Below, in pieces: positions 21,832-34,007 of a stretch of DNA of 64,000 nt. The position numbers were made by a program, and so were the translations under genes. This DNA comes from Nitzschia sp. pyKryTriq1. Taxonomy: Eukaryota; Bacillariophyta; Bacillariophyceae; Bacillariales; Bacillariaceae. The DNA lies in NCBI GenBank assembly GCA_956465555.1, contig OY101117.1, forward strand, positions 1,612,001-1,676,000, written 5' to 3'. A model generated the notes under the pieces. That model did no database searches, was not told the origin of the DNA, and worked only from the letters and a program-made list of their open reading frames with translations. Numbering within the stretch: position 1 is the first letter of the stretch; every line of letters starts with the position of its first letter.

Positions 21832-22737
21832 CTACCACAAACCAAAGAGGTTAAAGTTGATCCATGGAGAAGACGCCTCATCATCTCCAGCAGACATTTC
21901 GCCTTTATTTGACTGAAGGATAACATCAAAGCCATGATCAATGGCAGGTGGTTTTCCTTCACATTCGAACGAGGCCTGGGGAGAGAATATTTTGAATTTA
22001 TCCTCAACTGCTTCCTCGCAATTGCGCAAATACTGCGACTCGCTCAGCTCGATTGACAACTCAGTGTTTGTACTTCGACACCTTTCGGTTCTCGCGTAGC
22101 CCTGGACGAGAACCTTGAGAAGCTCTTCGTCTCCCATAGCACCAGGTACTGATTCATCGTCTAGTTCGTATTCCAAACCTTCCAAGATCGTGGGTGCTGT
22201 TTCTTCTTCCTCGTGAAAATCTCTGACAGGTACAGTGTACGTAGGAGGGATATCAATTTCGTCCAGTGATGATTGTGATGGAACAATTCCATCGAAAGTG
22301 AACTTCATCGGAGCAAACTTCTCTACCGTGGAGGCCGACAGAAGGCCATCGACGCCAAGCTCGGAAAACACAGTTACTGCTGCTATGACACCGTCGCCGT
22401 CGTCATTTTCCACTATCACCTCTTTTGGCAATGGCTTTTTAGGAGAGAATGCACGAGACGCATTTATCACTTTTAGTCGTTGTAACAAAGGAACCTCCTT
22501 CTTAGGCTGTCCGATCTTTGAGTGATTGCCTTTGTCGCTTTTTTGGGGATCAAGAGAATGTTTCATCTCGTTCTTATGCTTTCTCGACTGGTCAGGCAGA
22601 ACCTTGGACAGTACACCTTTCGGTGCTTTGAATGGCTTTTGGTTCGGACTCTGGGATACACGGAATATATTTTCGTCCGTTCTGCCAAGATGGTTCCCAT
22701 TGCCTGTTTTGACATTCATCTTCGGAGCGTCGATCAT
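21832..22737 (-). CDS. Uncharacterised acidic protein
   Basis: A 301-aa reading frame from the ATG at 22737; the frame is open further upstream but without an ATG, so a 5' exon is possible (GTATGT donor-like and AACAACAG acceptor-like sites lie between 22790 and 22910). The protein has a basic N-terminal third (KPFKAPKG, KKPLPKEV) and a strongly acidic C-terminal two thirds with many Glu/Asp and short hydrophobic patches. No domain recognised. Third-position usage looks coding, but the gene is supported mainly by length. Confidence 0.5.
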   Translation of the reverse strand: MIDAPKMNVKTGNGNHLGRTDENIFRVSQSPNQKPFKAPKGVLSKVLPDQSRKHKNEMKHSLDPQKSDKGNHSKIGQPKKEVPLLQRLKVINASRAFSPKKPLPKEVIVENDDGDGVIAAVTVFSELGVDGLLSASTVEKFAPMKFTFDGIVPSQSSLDEIDIPPTYTVPVRDFHEEEETAPTILEGLEYELDDESVPGAMGDEELLKVLVQGYARTERCRSTNTELSIELSESQYLRNCEEAVEDKFKIFSPQASFECEGKPPAIDHGFDVILQSNKGEMSAGDDEASSPWINFNLFGLW

Positions 22738-23486
22738 TGTGTCATAAAGGAGTCGCCAAGCAAGTATCGTCCCACAATAATCTTCTACCCGAGGCAATCT
22801 GTTGTTGGTAGTTCGAGCACCAAAACACTAGGTTTGAGCTTGTCGACACGAGATTTGAAACGCAAGTATTTGTAGCTCGATCCGATGTGGGCAACAACAT
22901 CATGCGACATACCGATAGCACGGTCGGTCGGTGGTACATCATCGCATCTTCGCTCGCCCGATCCAAAGGGAGAGGAAGTAAGCGATCATGCAATCGCGGA
23001 TTAGCGAAAATCGAACGAGTCGTCGTCAGTCGATTGGGAGGAAATACATAAGCGCGCGTAGCAACTCCTCGGGTAGTTTAATTACTTATATATTCATGAA
23101 GGTCAATCAATGATTTGTGCTGGCGGGCTTGAACGCCTGCCGGTCTCATTCGTGCGTACAGTACGTATGAAGTACAGACAGTCACTGCGGTACCCCGTAC
23201 CGGTACAGGTACCGGTACAGTACTGGTTCTGTACGCTACAGTACTCGTCCAGTACCTGGTGCTTTTGGAGTAGTATGAATCTCTAATACAGATTATTCAG
23301 AGAGCTGTATCGTAAAGCAGCGAAAAGTGCACGCACTGTCTTATTTTAGCTACTGCCTTGACGCTCGAGAGCAATGCATCTCTCTTGCGCCGGAACGACG
23401 ATCGACACGCCAGGCAGCTCTACTAGTACTAGAGATAATTCAGGGTACATGTTTTAGAGACACATTAAGATATTCCCGTCATTTTT
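22738..23486. other. Intergenic region with GTAC tract
   Basis: A GTAC tract at about 23155-23265 holds GTACCGGTAC at 23197-23206 and 23209-23218, 420-530 bp upstream of the acidic protein's start. The remainder may include an unmodelled 5' exon of that gene. Confidence 0.5.
23197..23218. repeat. Paired GTACCGGTAC palindromes
   Basis: Two perfect 10-bp palindromes two bases apart, inside a roughly 110-bp GTAC-rich tract. Confidence 0.85.
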
Positions 23487-26400
23487 TCACCTCACTGTGA
23501 CCAGAAAGGTGCGGATGTCCATTGGTTCGAGCCTTATTTTGGTCCCTTGTACCGGAAGGTGTCCTTTCCTTGTACCTGAAGAGACTCCTTCCCATTCCGC
23601 ACCGACCCAATCTAGCCGGTTGTTCTCCCAAGTCTGGTATTCTTGATTGGCACTCAGAGTGGTTTCCACCACGTCAACAACCTCGTACCCTGGCAAGAAG
23701 CTAGTGAGGTTGACCTCTACCGGCAGGGATAGAATCGCATCTTCGCCGATTCCATACTGATGCCCAAGACGAAGGAGCATAGTGGGAGTCTTTTCGTCGT
23801 AGAGAACTGCCCGGGTGATCAACATGACATTAGGGGGGATATGCTCCTTAATCCCATTAATGTGAGAAGAAATGAATGTCGGCTTCGTTTCAGCAGGTGC
23901 ACTACCCACGAAGACCAGTGGCTCAACGAAGGCTTGGTCCATCATAGATCGAGCCAAAGTCGCACCACCGCTGTTCCCAATGAGAATAAATTGTTTTCCC
24001 TTGATGACAACTCCGTTTCCTTGTCGCTCTGCATTTCCGTATGGAGGATACGCAGTCATTCCTGAATCTGTTTCATTCATGGGTTCATTCACTCCACGCC
24101 AGTCGTCAGCAAGAGTGCGTCTCTGCACCATTAGCTCCAAACTACCATCCCGGAGTGACGCACCACCCTGGGAACGATCTGTGGCTACTGCAATAGCCGC
24201 ACCAGAACTTTCTTCAATGTATATTGCCGCATTGACTGGGTAATAGTTTCCAGCGATTGGCTCAAAGACGTTTAGATCCCAAGTTGGTCGATAATTTCGC
24301 TTGCGCTCCATGAACTCCCTGCCATTGGAGTCGGTGTAGAACGTCCCGTCGTTCCTGATCGGTCCTGTGAGCTGACTTATGATCTCCTTCCCACGCCCGT
24401 CTTCTATTGGGATGGGCCCTACGATATATTCAATCTCCAAAAAAGGCTGACCTTCCATCACACGAGTCACTGTCTTCATCCAAGGCACCTCAAATTTAGC
24501 GTGCACCTCGACACCAATCGTAGTGTTGTAAATTGTAGAAGAAACCTGTTTAAGGATAACCGGCTTTTGGTCGGATGAGCTGGGTCTGAAAATGTAAGCG
24601 CCTGAGTTCTGATTGTCCCTTGACGTTGGGTTTTGATCTGGTTTGCCCGGTCCATCATAGTCTTTGTCGAAGGAGGTATAATAGCCCCAACCATTTTCCA
24701 ACCTCATCGAAACATTCTGTACCGTCATGCTTTTGACCTTTCCAGTGGACCTGTGTAAGAACAGAGGATGAGAAGTCTTGAATTGTCATACTACATTCCA
24801 ATATCTGGCCAAGGAAGCTTACCCGTCGAAAGTTACGCTGTAATATTCATTCGATGCGAAAACGTCAGGCACTTCATCTTCATCCGACAACTTTCGGCTA
24901 GTACGCACTGCCTTTGCCTGCTGTGACTTCATGCCTTTCCCTCTTGAAACGCCACCGATTGTTACCTTGTAGACACTGGCACCCAGGGGAGGTACTTTTA
25001 CTGCCATAAAAGCAATTCGATAGGGAGCTCCTCCACCTAGCTTCGAAACGACGAGCGCCGGGACGGCTTGCACTTCTTGGATAGTATGAGTAGAATTGCC
25101 ACCGCCGATTTCTTCTACGCTGTACATGGCCTTACTGGAAACAGGCAAATGGATGATGCTCGATCTTGTTTGAGCTAGGCCATTGTAGACAACGACGTAG
25201 ACGTCCGTTCCATTTTGCCTTGTAGCCTCCTGTTGTTAGTTATTTTTTCAGCAAGGGGCGAGGATTGAGGACAATACTCAACCAAGTAGATACGGAGCCA
25301 ATGCAAGGCAGCATTACTTACCTGAGATACATCGCATCTCGTTTCGTTGAGTAACTGACAGTAGGCCAAGTCTTGCAAGTACTCCGTGGCGTTGGCGCCA
25401 AACAAAAGACGACGAAGCTTGCGGCTGGCACAAGTCGACACACGATCAATACCAAGTTGAAGTCGCTTGGCGTAATCATTGGCTACATGTTGTTTGGATG
25501 TACCCGACACCCCATCGTGATGCTGCGCGACACCGGACGCATCCTCCAGGTCTCCAAGGGAATTCTTACATTGGAAAGGATCCCGCTTTCCGGTATAATC
25601 CAATATTGACTCGATTTGTCTCGCGCCCAGAAGAAAGGCCGACGATACTCGTTCCAATTTCTTCAGACCGCTTCTCGACGTGAAATAGCCAGTCCAGAAA
25701 CAATGCTCGCAATCAGAATAAGGCATGAAGTCATCGGTCTTGACAGTATACGTGCCCGTACCGCCCGAGAATCCCTGCGGAGCAAATTGCTGCTGTGCAG
25801 GTGACGATGATTCCTGACTGCGCACAGTTGCCTTCAACTCCGCGTATTTACACTCTGTGTAATAGTTTGGAGAGGAGTAAAATATGTTTACGTGCTCAAA
25901 GCGGGGACCAAACATAGCTGGAATATCCACCTTATTTAACCTCTGCATCTCTGAGATGGTTGAAATCATCAAATCCAAATTCGCATAATTGATATGTGCC
26001 CGTTGGTACTACGAGTACAGCAAAGAGAAGGTTTAATAAGCCATGTTCGCGGTGGAGTGTGACAAAGCAGCCAAGCAACGAAACGATTCTTCGCCTCCGT
26101 GCAATCTACAGACTACTATACTCGTACCTGAAAGTCAGAGCCCATTGTAATCATGATATGGTTTCCCTTGGTGCGATCGCTTTGTACCCGTAGCTCTTCC
26201 AGGAGTCCATGTACTGCCAGCTCCAACTCACGATTGTCCATCTCGATAAGGAGAGGATCTTCGCACCCGATGTCGAAGCAATACCCCTGTGGAGCCCCGT
26301 AATTACCTTCGTAGCTTCCGGTCAAACCCCAGAAAACAGTAGTGTCCGCAAGATTCTTGCTGCTGTTCCACAATCCTTCACATTCTTGTTCATAATGGCG

Positions 26401-27120
26401 TTTGTTCAAATCTTGGTAGTCGATCCGCCCAAAGTAGAGGGCATCAAATCCCACCTTGGAAGAAAACAACGACGCTTGGGACGCCGAATGCCCGAACGGA
26501 TCGAGTTGCCAACCCACGGTGGGAATGACTCCCAGTTCCTTTTTCAAAAACCGGTGGCCCAAGGTTGTCTGATCAATCATGCCCATGTAGTGGGTCGCTG
26601 CTTCGTCGTGCATACACCACCCCCCATTGACAAAAGACAGCTGCTTGTTCGCAACGAGGTACCTCACAGAATCTTTCACCGCGTCATCCTGAAGATGCCA
26701 CCACATGGAGAAGAATTTTTGTTCCACGTACGTAAACGTCCGGGCTGGATTCTCCAAGAGAGATGTTACCACCGAGTCCAATATATCTTCCACACAAGCC
26801 TGCTGGATGGTCATGTTCTCACCGTAAAAGTACTGTTCCACAGTCTTGAGCCAGCCAACATCGTCGTGGGTGTGGGCCACCACGTGAACATTGAGAACCT
26901 TGGGATCGTCCAAGTGGGCTGCCAATTTAGTACTTGCAGGAAGATCTCGAAGTGCAAGGCGTGCAGTAGCGCCAGTTGTTATTTTCCCGGGATGACTCCC
27001 CAGAAAGGATAACCAGTTATCAAAAGGGAAACCTGTTTCTGACCAAAATGCGACGCCTATCAACACGCATCCCGATATCACAGCCAGCTGGGCAACTGAC
27101 AGCACTTCCAGAAGTCGCAT
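23487..27120 (-). CDS. Lysosomal-type alpha-mannosidase (GH38)
   Basis: Four exons, 27120-26128, 26008-25322, 25229-24823 and 24750-23487, with GT-AG introns of 119, 92 and 72 bp; 1116 aa against about 1011 in human MAN2B1. A hydrophobic stretch at about 8-26 is a signal peptide or anchor. The zinc-binding HTHDDVGW lies at 83-90 and the nucleophile region GWQLDPFGHS at 203-212 has its Asp at 207; both are intact. The remaining GH38 middle and C-terminal beta domains are full length. The enzyme trims alpha-linked mannose from N-glycans, normally in lysosome or vacuole. The HTHDDVGWLKT form favours the lysosomal class over Golgi mannosidase II. Confidence 0.93.
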
Positions 27121-27553
27121 GATCTGCGAGTACGTTGCAGACAGTCAGTGAATCCGCGAAGGTGTTGAATGTTTCGATCAAGTGATAAAATGTCAGGTGG
27201 GACGACAACACGACCTGTTGGAAGTTAGTAGAGAAGCTCCAAAGACAACGAGAACGACAACAATCAAATAAAATGGGCGTCACAATGTTACAATAGTAGA
27301 TGTTATTGTAGTAGGCGAGAATATGAGCCAATTCACAATAATAATATTATACAGTAGAACCCGCCCGCCCCAATAAAAGATATCATATTCGACTCAGAGG
27401 ACTTTATTTTCGCGTAAAAAGCCCATTTCTGTTTTTTATGAGAGTATCCGTATTACATGTAGACATTACCTGAGCTTCATACTATCCTAGATTAATAAGC
27501 TCTGCCCTTTGTCTTGTCCTACTGTACGACTGCTTTCACTATTTGTACTATCA
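27121..27553. other. Intergenic region upstream of alpha-mannosidase
   Basis: AT-rich, with no palindromic GTAC tract apart from single tetramers. It holds the mannosidase promoter and the 3' UTR of the HCF173-like gene. No gene seen. Confidence 0.45.
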
Positions 27554-30085
27554 TCACGTTGTGGAGTCATTTGGCAGGGCAGCAAACTTCGCAGATATGT
27601 CCTCGTCGCTAGCAGTGCCTTTCCGTTTGCCTATGTACACGCTCTTATTCAAAGCATGAGGATCTAGTAAAGCACTCACGCATACTTGCGCTGCCTCGGC
27701 CCGTGATACAGGCGAGATGTTGCTGTTCGTCTTCATTTCATTAGAATGGCAAAGGTTCAAACGTGTAAGCACTCAACCCGGTGGAGAGGTAAACATATTA
27801 GTCAAAATCAGTAGTGAACTTACCGAACTCAAGTCAATTGTACTGGCTTCGCCCGAGGGTGATTCATTATACCCAGCCACTCGAACGATCGTGTAGCTGA
27901 GGCCACTGCTCTTGAGAACTTCCTCCCCACGAAACTTGAAGTAGGTTTCCTCTGGACTACGCTCGAGTGTGTTCACGTTTTGTAGCGTCTTTTCATCGAG
28001 AATTTGGACGACATCACCAGCATTTCCAATTGCATCCCAAGAAGATGATTCTACTAGCAGTCTTCGTTGGTCATGTCGCACCATCCCACTGCGCACTACA
28101 GGGGGTATCCTTGCATCACTGAGATATACGAATTCTGGTTCCGGTTGCTGCCTGTAAACCTTCACGTAGGACAATGCAATGTAGAAGCCTACATTGTCGC
28201 CATCCTGGAGCTTGTTTTGTTTTGGATTGCTCGCACTGCGGTAGCGAAACCCGATATACTGAACGTCGCTTCCATCGAAGGGTGGCACCACCAGATTTTC
28301 TACTGTTATTTCCTTCTGCAGCACCGGTTTGAAATTGTTGAATGAAAGTCGAACAGTGACGAATTTGTTGCGTGATTTGCTATCTCGGCTCGTTGGTTTG
28401 GTTGCAGTTGAAAACTGGCAAACGTACTCGATGCCCGTCTTCTCGTAGGCTTCAGTCCGGACAAACGCTTCATAGTTGCCACCGTCCGCAAGAAGACGCA
28501 CGATAAACCCTGCAAAGCCTCCACTTAAATCAATTCCATTTTCAGGGTCTTCGCGAGAGCGAAGGCGACTACTAACAATTGCAGCTTCCCCACCCACGCC
28601 GGAGCTATCTGTCTTTGGAACTTTGCCAACAAACACACCATGACCAAATTCATTCCGAATCCACTTGATTTGAGATTTTACTGTGTTATCTCGACGGGCC
28701 TCGATGTCTTCGTAGTACTCATCGTCCTCCAAGTAATCGTCTTCGTCGTATTCGCTATAATCGTACTCCGCATAAAGATCATCATCGTCGCCATCGTCAT
28801 CTTCACTGTCGACTGCGGCTAGGATTGGCTCAGCGTCATCGTCAACATCTTCGTCTTCCGCCACTGTATTCGCCAAGAATCCAACGGTGTCTTCATCCAA
28901 GGAAAACAACGCAAAGTCACCCGGGCGGCTCGAGAATTTAAAGACAGACCGTTTGGCCGCCTGAGAAGTTCCATAATCGGCATGACGGACATTTTGGTAT
29001 GCTCGAACCAAATTCTGCATTCCGAGCGAATCCACTTGTTCTGCAAGCTGAGCTCGAACTTCAAGAATAGAGCTTAGCTGTTCCCATTCCATATCATTCT
29101 GAGGAGATTCATGGTTGGCATCGTCTTCGATGATATCTTCCACCTTGGAATCCAGATTTTCCTTCAAAAAGTACTCAAACTTCTCTTGGAAGTCCCGCTC
29201 ATCTGGTCGAGGAGCCGATGCACAAAAAACGATCTTGTCTACATCTGTCAGTGCGTATTCTAAGCTTTCAACATTGCCAAGATCCCCCTGACAGTAGGTG
29301 ACACCTGTCCCTAGTAAATTCAGGGTTTGCGAGTACAAGTCTCGCACCAGAACACGGACACGAAATCTCCCCTCCAGCAGTAGGCGGCGCACCACCAAAC
29401 GCCCAATTTCTCCGGTAGCACCAATCACTAAAACTTCCGGGACGTAGTTGTTGTCCTCCTGTCGCTCCAAGTAAGGGTTGCGCTCCGAAAGAGCTCCACC
29501 ACTGCTCTCTAAAAAGCGATCATCCAAATAGTATTTTTGCTTCGTCTCTTGATTCAAACCCGACCCCAGTGAAGTCAACGTCCCAAGTGTCTGGCGAAGA
29601 CTTTGTCCCGCTTGGAAAGGATTTAGCTTGCCCAAGAACCCTTCACCTTGCTTTTTACCTTGTGGAAGGTTAGCTTGGTTCTTCTCACCCAATTTACTCC
29701 TTATTTGCTTCATGATTTCTTCCTTTTTCTTGGCCTTTTCTTCTTCCTTGCTGGCGGCACTAGAAGCTGCAGACGATGTTGTGCCCGAAGCCTTTGACTT
29801 TTTCTTGGTTTTCAATTTCTTCTTGCTGACTTTTTTCTTGGGAGCTTCGTCATCATTATTTTTCGAGGCAGAAAGAGCAAGCGTCGGCAATCCGAATGAA
29901 GTGACAGCGGATCCACGTGGGTACCGTCGGCTGCACTGTCGAGCGGATATCGAATCATCCATCGGCGCTGACGGAGAAATACCACGTTGTTCACAGTGAT
30001 GGCGGGGAATCAATGCCCTAGCGACGTGGATGGGACCATGGCAGAGAAGGACCAGTTGCCATGGGAGTACCCGTGGAACCCTCAT
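27554..30085 (-). CDS. HCF173-like SDR/CIA30 protein, probable psbA translation factor of the plastid
   Basis: Two exons, 30085-27824 and 27730-27554, around a 93-bp intron in phase 0; 812 aa. ATG at 30085. The N-terminus is hydrophobic (about 1-24, ending ARALIP), compatible with a diatom plastid presequence with Leu after cleavage. A Lys-rich linker follows, then an atypical SDR (Rossmann loop GATGEIG at about 222-228), a very acidic Asp/Glu/Tyr insertion (about 420-475), a CIA30-type beta domain (about 490-670), and the returning end of the SDR fold (YTIVRVAGY...ISPVSRAEAAQV). SDR split by CIA30 is the layout of plant HCF173, needed for psbA mRNA translation and stability. Orthology is inferred from domain order. 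The acidic insertion is unusual. Confidence 0.8.
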
Positions 30086-30939
30086 TGCGAGCAAACAATA
30101 ATATCACTTTTGCTTCAAATACAAACTGGCCCTCGGTATCGACCAAGATGTTTGATTGATCTCCTGCTTGTGCGTTTTGATTATTCTTTTGCTTTTGATG
30201 TCGATTGCGTGTTGCGTCGCAATCTTCCTCCCTTCTCTCCTTCAAGACGAGAGCCGAGACAACCACACTATGTACATACGACGACCTGACAACTGACCCA
30301 ACCAGGGGTACAATGTACTGTACTTGTACCCCTGGACCCAACCCCGACCGCCGACAGTGAGTATTCGCGTTTCCTCGACAATCCCTCCCCCAAAAGTCCT
30401 GGCAACCCCCGAATACTAGCTGTACGTGTATGTACATTGTACAGTACCGGTACATACTACCGGTATGGAAAACCTAGAGTAACACAGAAACCATTGAGAT
30501 AGTCAAAACACTCGGCCATCTACCTTTTAATAGATATAACTATGTCATCTCTTGCTAGGTCAACCAATCTCGGATATGATTTGGCTGTCCCTAGAAGAGA
30601 ACCTTCGACGGAGAACAGAAGACCCCTAGGAACCGACAACTTCCGATGCGATGACCAGGTTCCATTTTGTCCAGAATCCCCAAAAAGATCCAACCTCTCT
30701 CTTGTCCTGTTGCTTCATCATTACTACTAGTAGTAGTAGTAGAGTAGCTCCCTCTACTACTAGTAGAGAGTAGAGTAGAGAGCATCACCTCTACTCTACT
30801 AGTAGCGAGTCACTGATACTGTAGTACCGGTGCGGGGCTCTCTACTCTACTAGCTGATCGCCTCGCTAATACCTTCTCCTTGTATCATCCCTTCCCTTGC
30901 CGTTTTGCCGTGCCAAAATCCTTTTCATTGTTGTTATTG
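30086..30939. other. Intergenic region with GTAC tract and TAG palindromes
   Basis: A GTAC tract at about 30305-30470 includes GTACCGGTAC at 30444-30453 and lies 220-385 bp upstream of the HCF173-like start. Further on, 30721-30810 is made of CTACTAGTAG-type palindromes and TAG runs. No credible gene. Confidence 0.55.
30721..30810. repeat. TAG/CTA palindromic repeat cluster
   Basis: Contains TACTACTAGTAGTA (30722-30735), a CTACTAGTAG copy near 30757 and another near 30797, separated by GAGTAGAGTAG runs. It can fold into several hairpins. It lies 3' of the alcohol dehydrogenase gene. Confidence 0.7.
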
Positions 30940-32172
30940 CTAGGTACAAATGACTTGGACTTTCATGGTCGACTTTTCGGCTGCACATTGGATGGCTTCG
31001 TTCGCCTTGGAAAGAGGGAACGTTTTCGTTATATATTTTTCCACGTGAAGCTTTCGATCACTTGCTTTGAGGGGATCGCTCAATTTCAAGTCTAAAAGTT
31101 GCAACGCTCGATCAATGGGCCCACAGCGACTGCCAATGACTTTGAGCTCATCAATCACAAATGGCGCGGCATTGAATTCTTTCCCAGCTGCACACGTGCT
31201 TTTTAGAACCTATCATGGACAAAAAGGAATGAGAAGAGCACAAGTCACAAAATACAGCGCTTTTGCCACACGCGTACTGGTACTTGTACGGATCTTCGCA
31301 CGTACCAGGGTGCCCATGGGACGACATAGACTAGCCGCCAGCGATAATCCTGCTGGACTACCCGTCGCATCTACTACAACGTCATACTTGGCAGCATGTG
31401 CAGCAGCCACGCCATTGAACGCTTTTTCATCCTGACATTCCGAAACAAACTTGCATTCCACCCCACTGTCTTTCACGAGATCAAGCTTGTGTTGGTGCTT
31501 GCCAAACAACACAGGTTTGTTGTCAACAGGCAAGTCGTGCCGAGAGTGTTCTCGGCCCAAAACCTCAGCAACCAGAAGTCCCAGCTTGCCATCGCCCAAA
31601 ATTGCCACTTTATCTGGCCGGACCGTATCATAGCGGATCAGTTCTTGTTCGGGAATCCGACAAGCTGCCGCCAAGGGCTCCGCAAAGACAGCCACTTCGT
31701 CCGACACATCATCCGGCACCAAATGCAAATTTCCCACTGGAAGCGTCAGATATTCTGCCATAGTTCCATTTCGATTCAGAATTCCCAAGACGGTTCTATT
31801 CGGACAGTGATTCCGTGAAATTTTACTACAGCAGGCATCCAACTGCTCTGTGTCGCGACAAACACCACATGTCGCACAACCGACGTTGATATCACCACAA
31901 ATTCGTTTACCAATCCATTTTTGTTTCACCTCATCAGCCACTTCCGCAATATCTTCCACAACACCCACAAATTCGTGTCCCAATACGCCATGAAATCCCA
32001 TATAGCCTTGCAAAATTTCCAAGTCGGTGTTGCAAACGCCCGCCCTCAACACTCGGATCAGTGCAAATCCTGGCTCCGGAGTGGGTTTGGGCATTTCGAC
32101 TACTTTGCCGACAGTGTCTCCAGGATTCACGATGGAAAACGCAAGCATTGTACTTGGAGAACTCTCAAGCAT
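30940..32172 (-). CDS. Zinc-dependent alcohol dehydrogenase (MDR family)
   Basis: Two exons, 32172-31306 and 31209-30940, around a 96-bp intron in phase 0; 378 aa, the usual MDR length. ATG at 32172 (a second in-frame ATG is at 32148). The GroES-like N-terminal domain carries the catalytic zinc residues C47 (AGVCNTD) and GHE at 65-67, and a Cys cluster from C99 to C115 of the structural zinc type. The Rossmann half has GDGKLG for NAD(P). It resembles the GroES-like alcohol/threonine dehydrogenase group that also includes sugar-alcohol dehydrogenases; the substrate cannot be fixed. No targeting peptide, so probably cytosolic. Confidence 0.88.
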
Positions 32173-32651
32173 GGTGTTCGAAGAGTCAGCCAGTCGTTGT
32201 CGATGTACTTTGCTGTTGCCGGGTCGACAGTAGTCGACAAAATAAAAGTGAAACGAGCAACAAAACAAAAAACAAGAGAAACAAAACACTCAAAACCAAA
32301 TCAGTTCTCTAGCTAGTAGTGGCCACTCCATCGCATGCACGACCGCACGAAGCACGAACGAAGATCCAAAAGATCTAAAATAATATTCGTGCGTCAAGCG
32401 TCAAACTGACGACGACTCATTCGACTTCCGTTGCAAAACTCAAGAAGGAGATGGATGTGACGACTGACGACCATGGACCACATTCTTCGGCTCTACTCCA
32501 AAGTTCACTAGAGATGTACCCGTAGTAGAGGAGAGACTCCATGTTGTCGTATCATACTTCTGAGTTGTGGCTTTGCTCTTACATCTTCTTGGCACACAGG
32601 CAGACACGCACTACACGTGCTAGTATGAGTCGTCAGTCATAATCAGGATTC
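32173..32651. other. Intergenic region, nothing specific
   Basis: An A-rich leader (32240-32300) upstream of the dehydrogenase, then the 3' side of the kinase gene. No repeats or RNA genes recognised. Confidence 0.45.
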
Positions 32652-34007
32652 TCAAGATCTCAATAGTTCCAGCATCAAATTGCTGCTCGCAACTTCTCCA
32701 TCGTCAAGCTGGTGGGTAGTAATGAACGAATCTAATTTGAGCATCAACTCCACTTCGGCAGGGGTGCTAGCGGCCCATCCCTTTTGAAGCCAATGCCGCG
32801 TCATCTCAAGTTGCGAAAGACGAAACATGTTCAAAAATGTTTCCAAAGACAACGTGGAAGGCCCACCCTTTCCATGAATCATGAGCTGTTCAATGAGTTC
32901 TGAATGATAGCAATTGATCAGATCATCCTGATCTTCGTTCCTGAAATGACCACGGGCATCTGGGTAAAGCAAATACGCAACGTCATCCGAACACAATCCG
33001 AAACCAGTGTACTGAAAGTCTACGACAGCGACATCATCTGAACTCTCATTGCCTTCCTCTTGACTGGTGTTCTCCTTCCCCGCACAATTAGTAGAAAGAA
33101 ACATGTTTGCCGCTTTGTAGTCCCCATGGATAATAGTTCCGAGGTGACTGGATGCCGCCAATTTGTTCAAACATTCATGAATTTCCTTTCCGGCATTCTG
33201 TAGTCGCTTTCCAAACGTTCGAAGATTGCCTGATGGTGTACTGGTAGTGAGTGCGTCTCCATACTTTGCCTCAATGTATCGAATCGTTTGCAGCCAGTTA
33301 GCTCCAATGCGAGAAGTGTCGGATGTTTTCGTCCAAAATCCGCCCCTATCCCACAAGCGCCAATCCTTCTGTTGTTGTTGTGGTGGTGTCCCCCAAAACA
33401 TTGCATGAAAAGAGGCAATCCATTTCAAAGCTGCCTTTGCTTGATTCACGTGTAGAAATATCGGATGTTCTGGGTGCGTTATCGTCACATCATTCATGAG
33501 AATGCAAAAGATCGGCCAGGCCTTGGAGCCGTCCAAATCGGAATGCAACATTCTTGGTATTGTCAGCTGTTTTGGTTGCTGTCGTCGTCCAAGCTGCAAA
33601 GCTATCGTATCGTAGAATCGTCGTTCGACCGCATATGATTCACGGAGTTGAGCTACTTTCGCCCTTTCTTTGTCGTCGTCGTCGTCGTTGTCGTCCATCA
33701 TGACCAGTTTCGCTATAAAATGACGTGATTTTCGAGATCCGTTCCGATGAACGGTAGCTGTGATGGAATACACAGGGGTCGACCGACCCCCTGTGAATGC
33801 TTCGCCAAGAGATTTTTTCAGATCCACATCTTCCACCGAGGCAGATCCATTACGAGTAGTATTGGGTAGACTTTGTTCCAATACCTTTTGAATCGAAGCT
33901 AGATCATTCTCGAGAATGGCCGACGCCAACGGACATTTTTGCAATAGTGGCTGTTCTTGTTGGTCGCAACAGTCGGCTCCTAGTATCTGCTTCTTCTTCT
34001 TTGGCAT
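32652..34007 (-). CDS. APH/CHK-like (ecdysteroid-kinase-like) small-molecule kinase
   Basis: A single exon of 451 aa from the ATG at 34007. It is a protein-kinase-like fold of the aminoglycoside phosphotransferase / CHK-kinase-like clan: catalytic loop HGDYKAAN (H294, D296, N301) and metal-binding DFQ at 330-332, preceded by a hinge at about 168-174. N-lobe Lys candidates sit near residue 100. These kinases phosphorylate small hydroxylated molecules (choline, sterols, antibiotics); the actual substrate here is unknown. An acidic Asp run at about 106-112 is a loop insertion. It is divergently paired with the sulfatase; no functional tie is evident. Confidence 0.8.
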   Translation of the reverse strand: MPKKKKQILGADCCDQQEQPLLQKCPLASAILENDLASIQKVLEQSLPNTTRNGSASVEDVDLKKSLGEAFTGGRSTPVYSITATVHRNGSRKSRHFIAKLVMMDDNDDDDDKERAKVAQLRESYAVERRFYDTIALQLGRRQQPKQLTIPRMLHSDLDGSKAWPIFCILMNDVTITHPEHPIFLHVNQAKAALKWIASFHAMFWGTPPQQQQKDWRLWDRGGFWTKTSDTSRIGANWLQTIRYIEAKYGDALTTSTPSGNLRTFGKRLQNAGKEIHECLNKLAASSHLGTIIHGDYKAANMFLSTNCAGKENTSQEEGNESSDDVAVVDFQYTGFGLCSDDVAYLLYPDARGHFRNEDQDDLINCYHSELIEQLMIHGKGGPSTLSLETFLNMFRLSQLEMTRHWLQKGWAASTPAEVELMLKLDSFITTHQLDDGEVASSNLMLELLRS

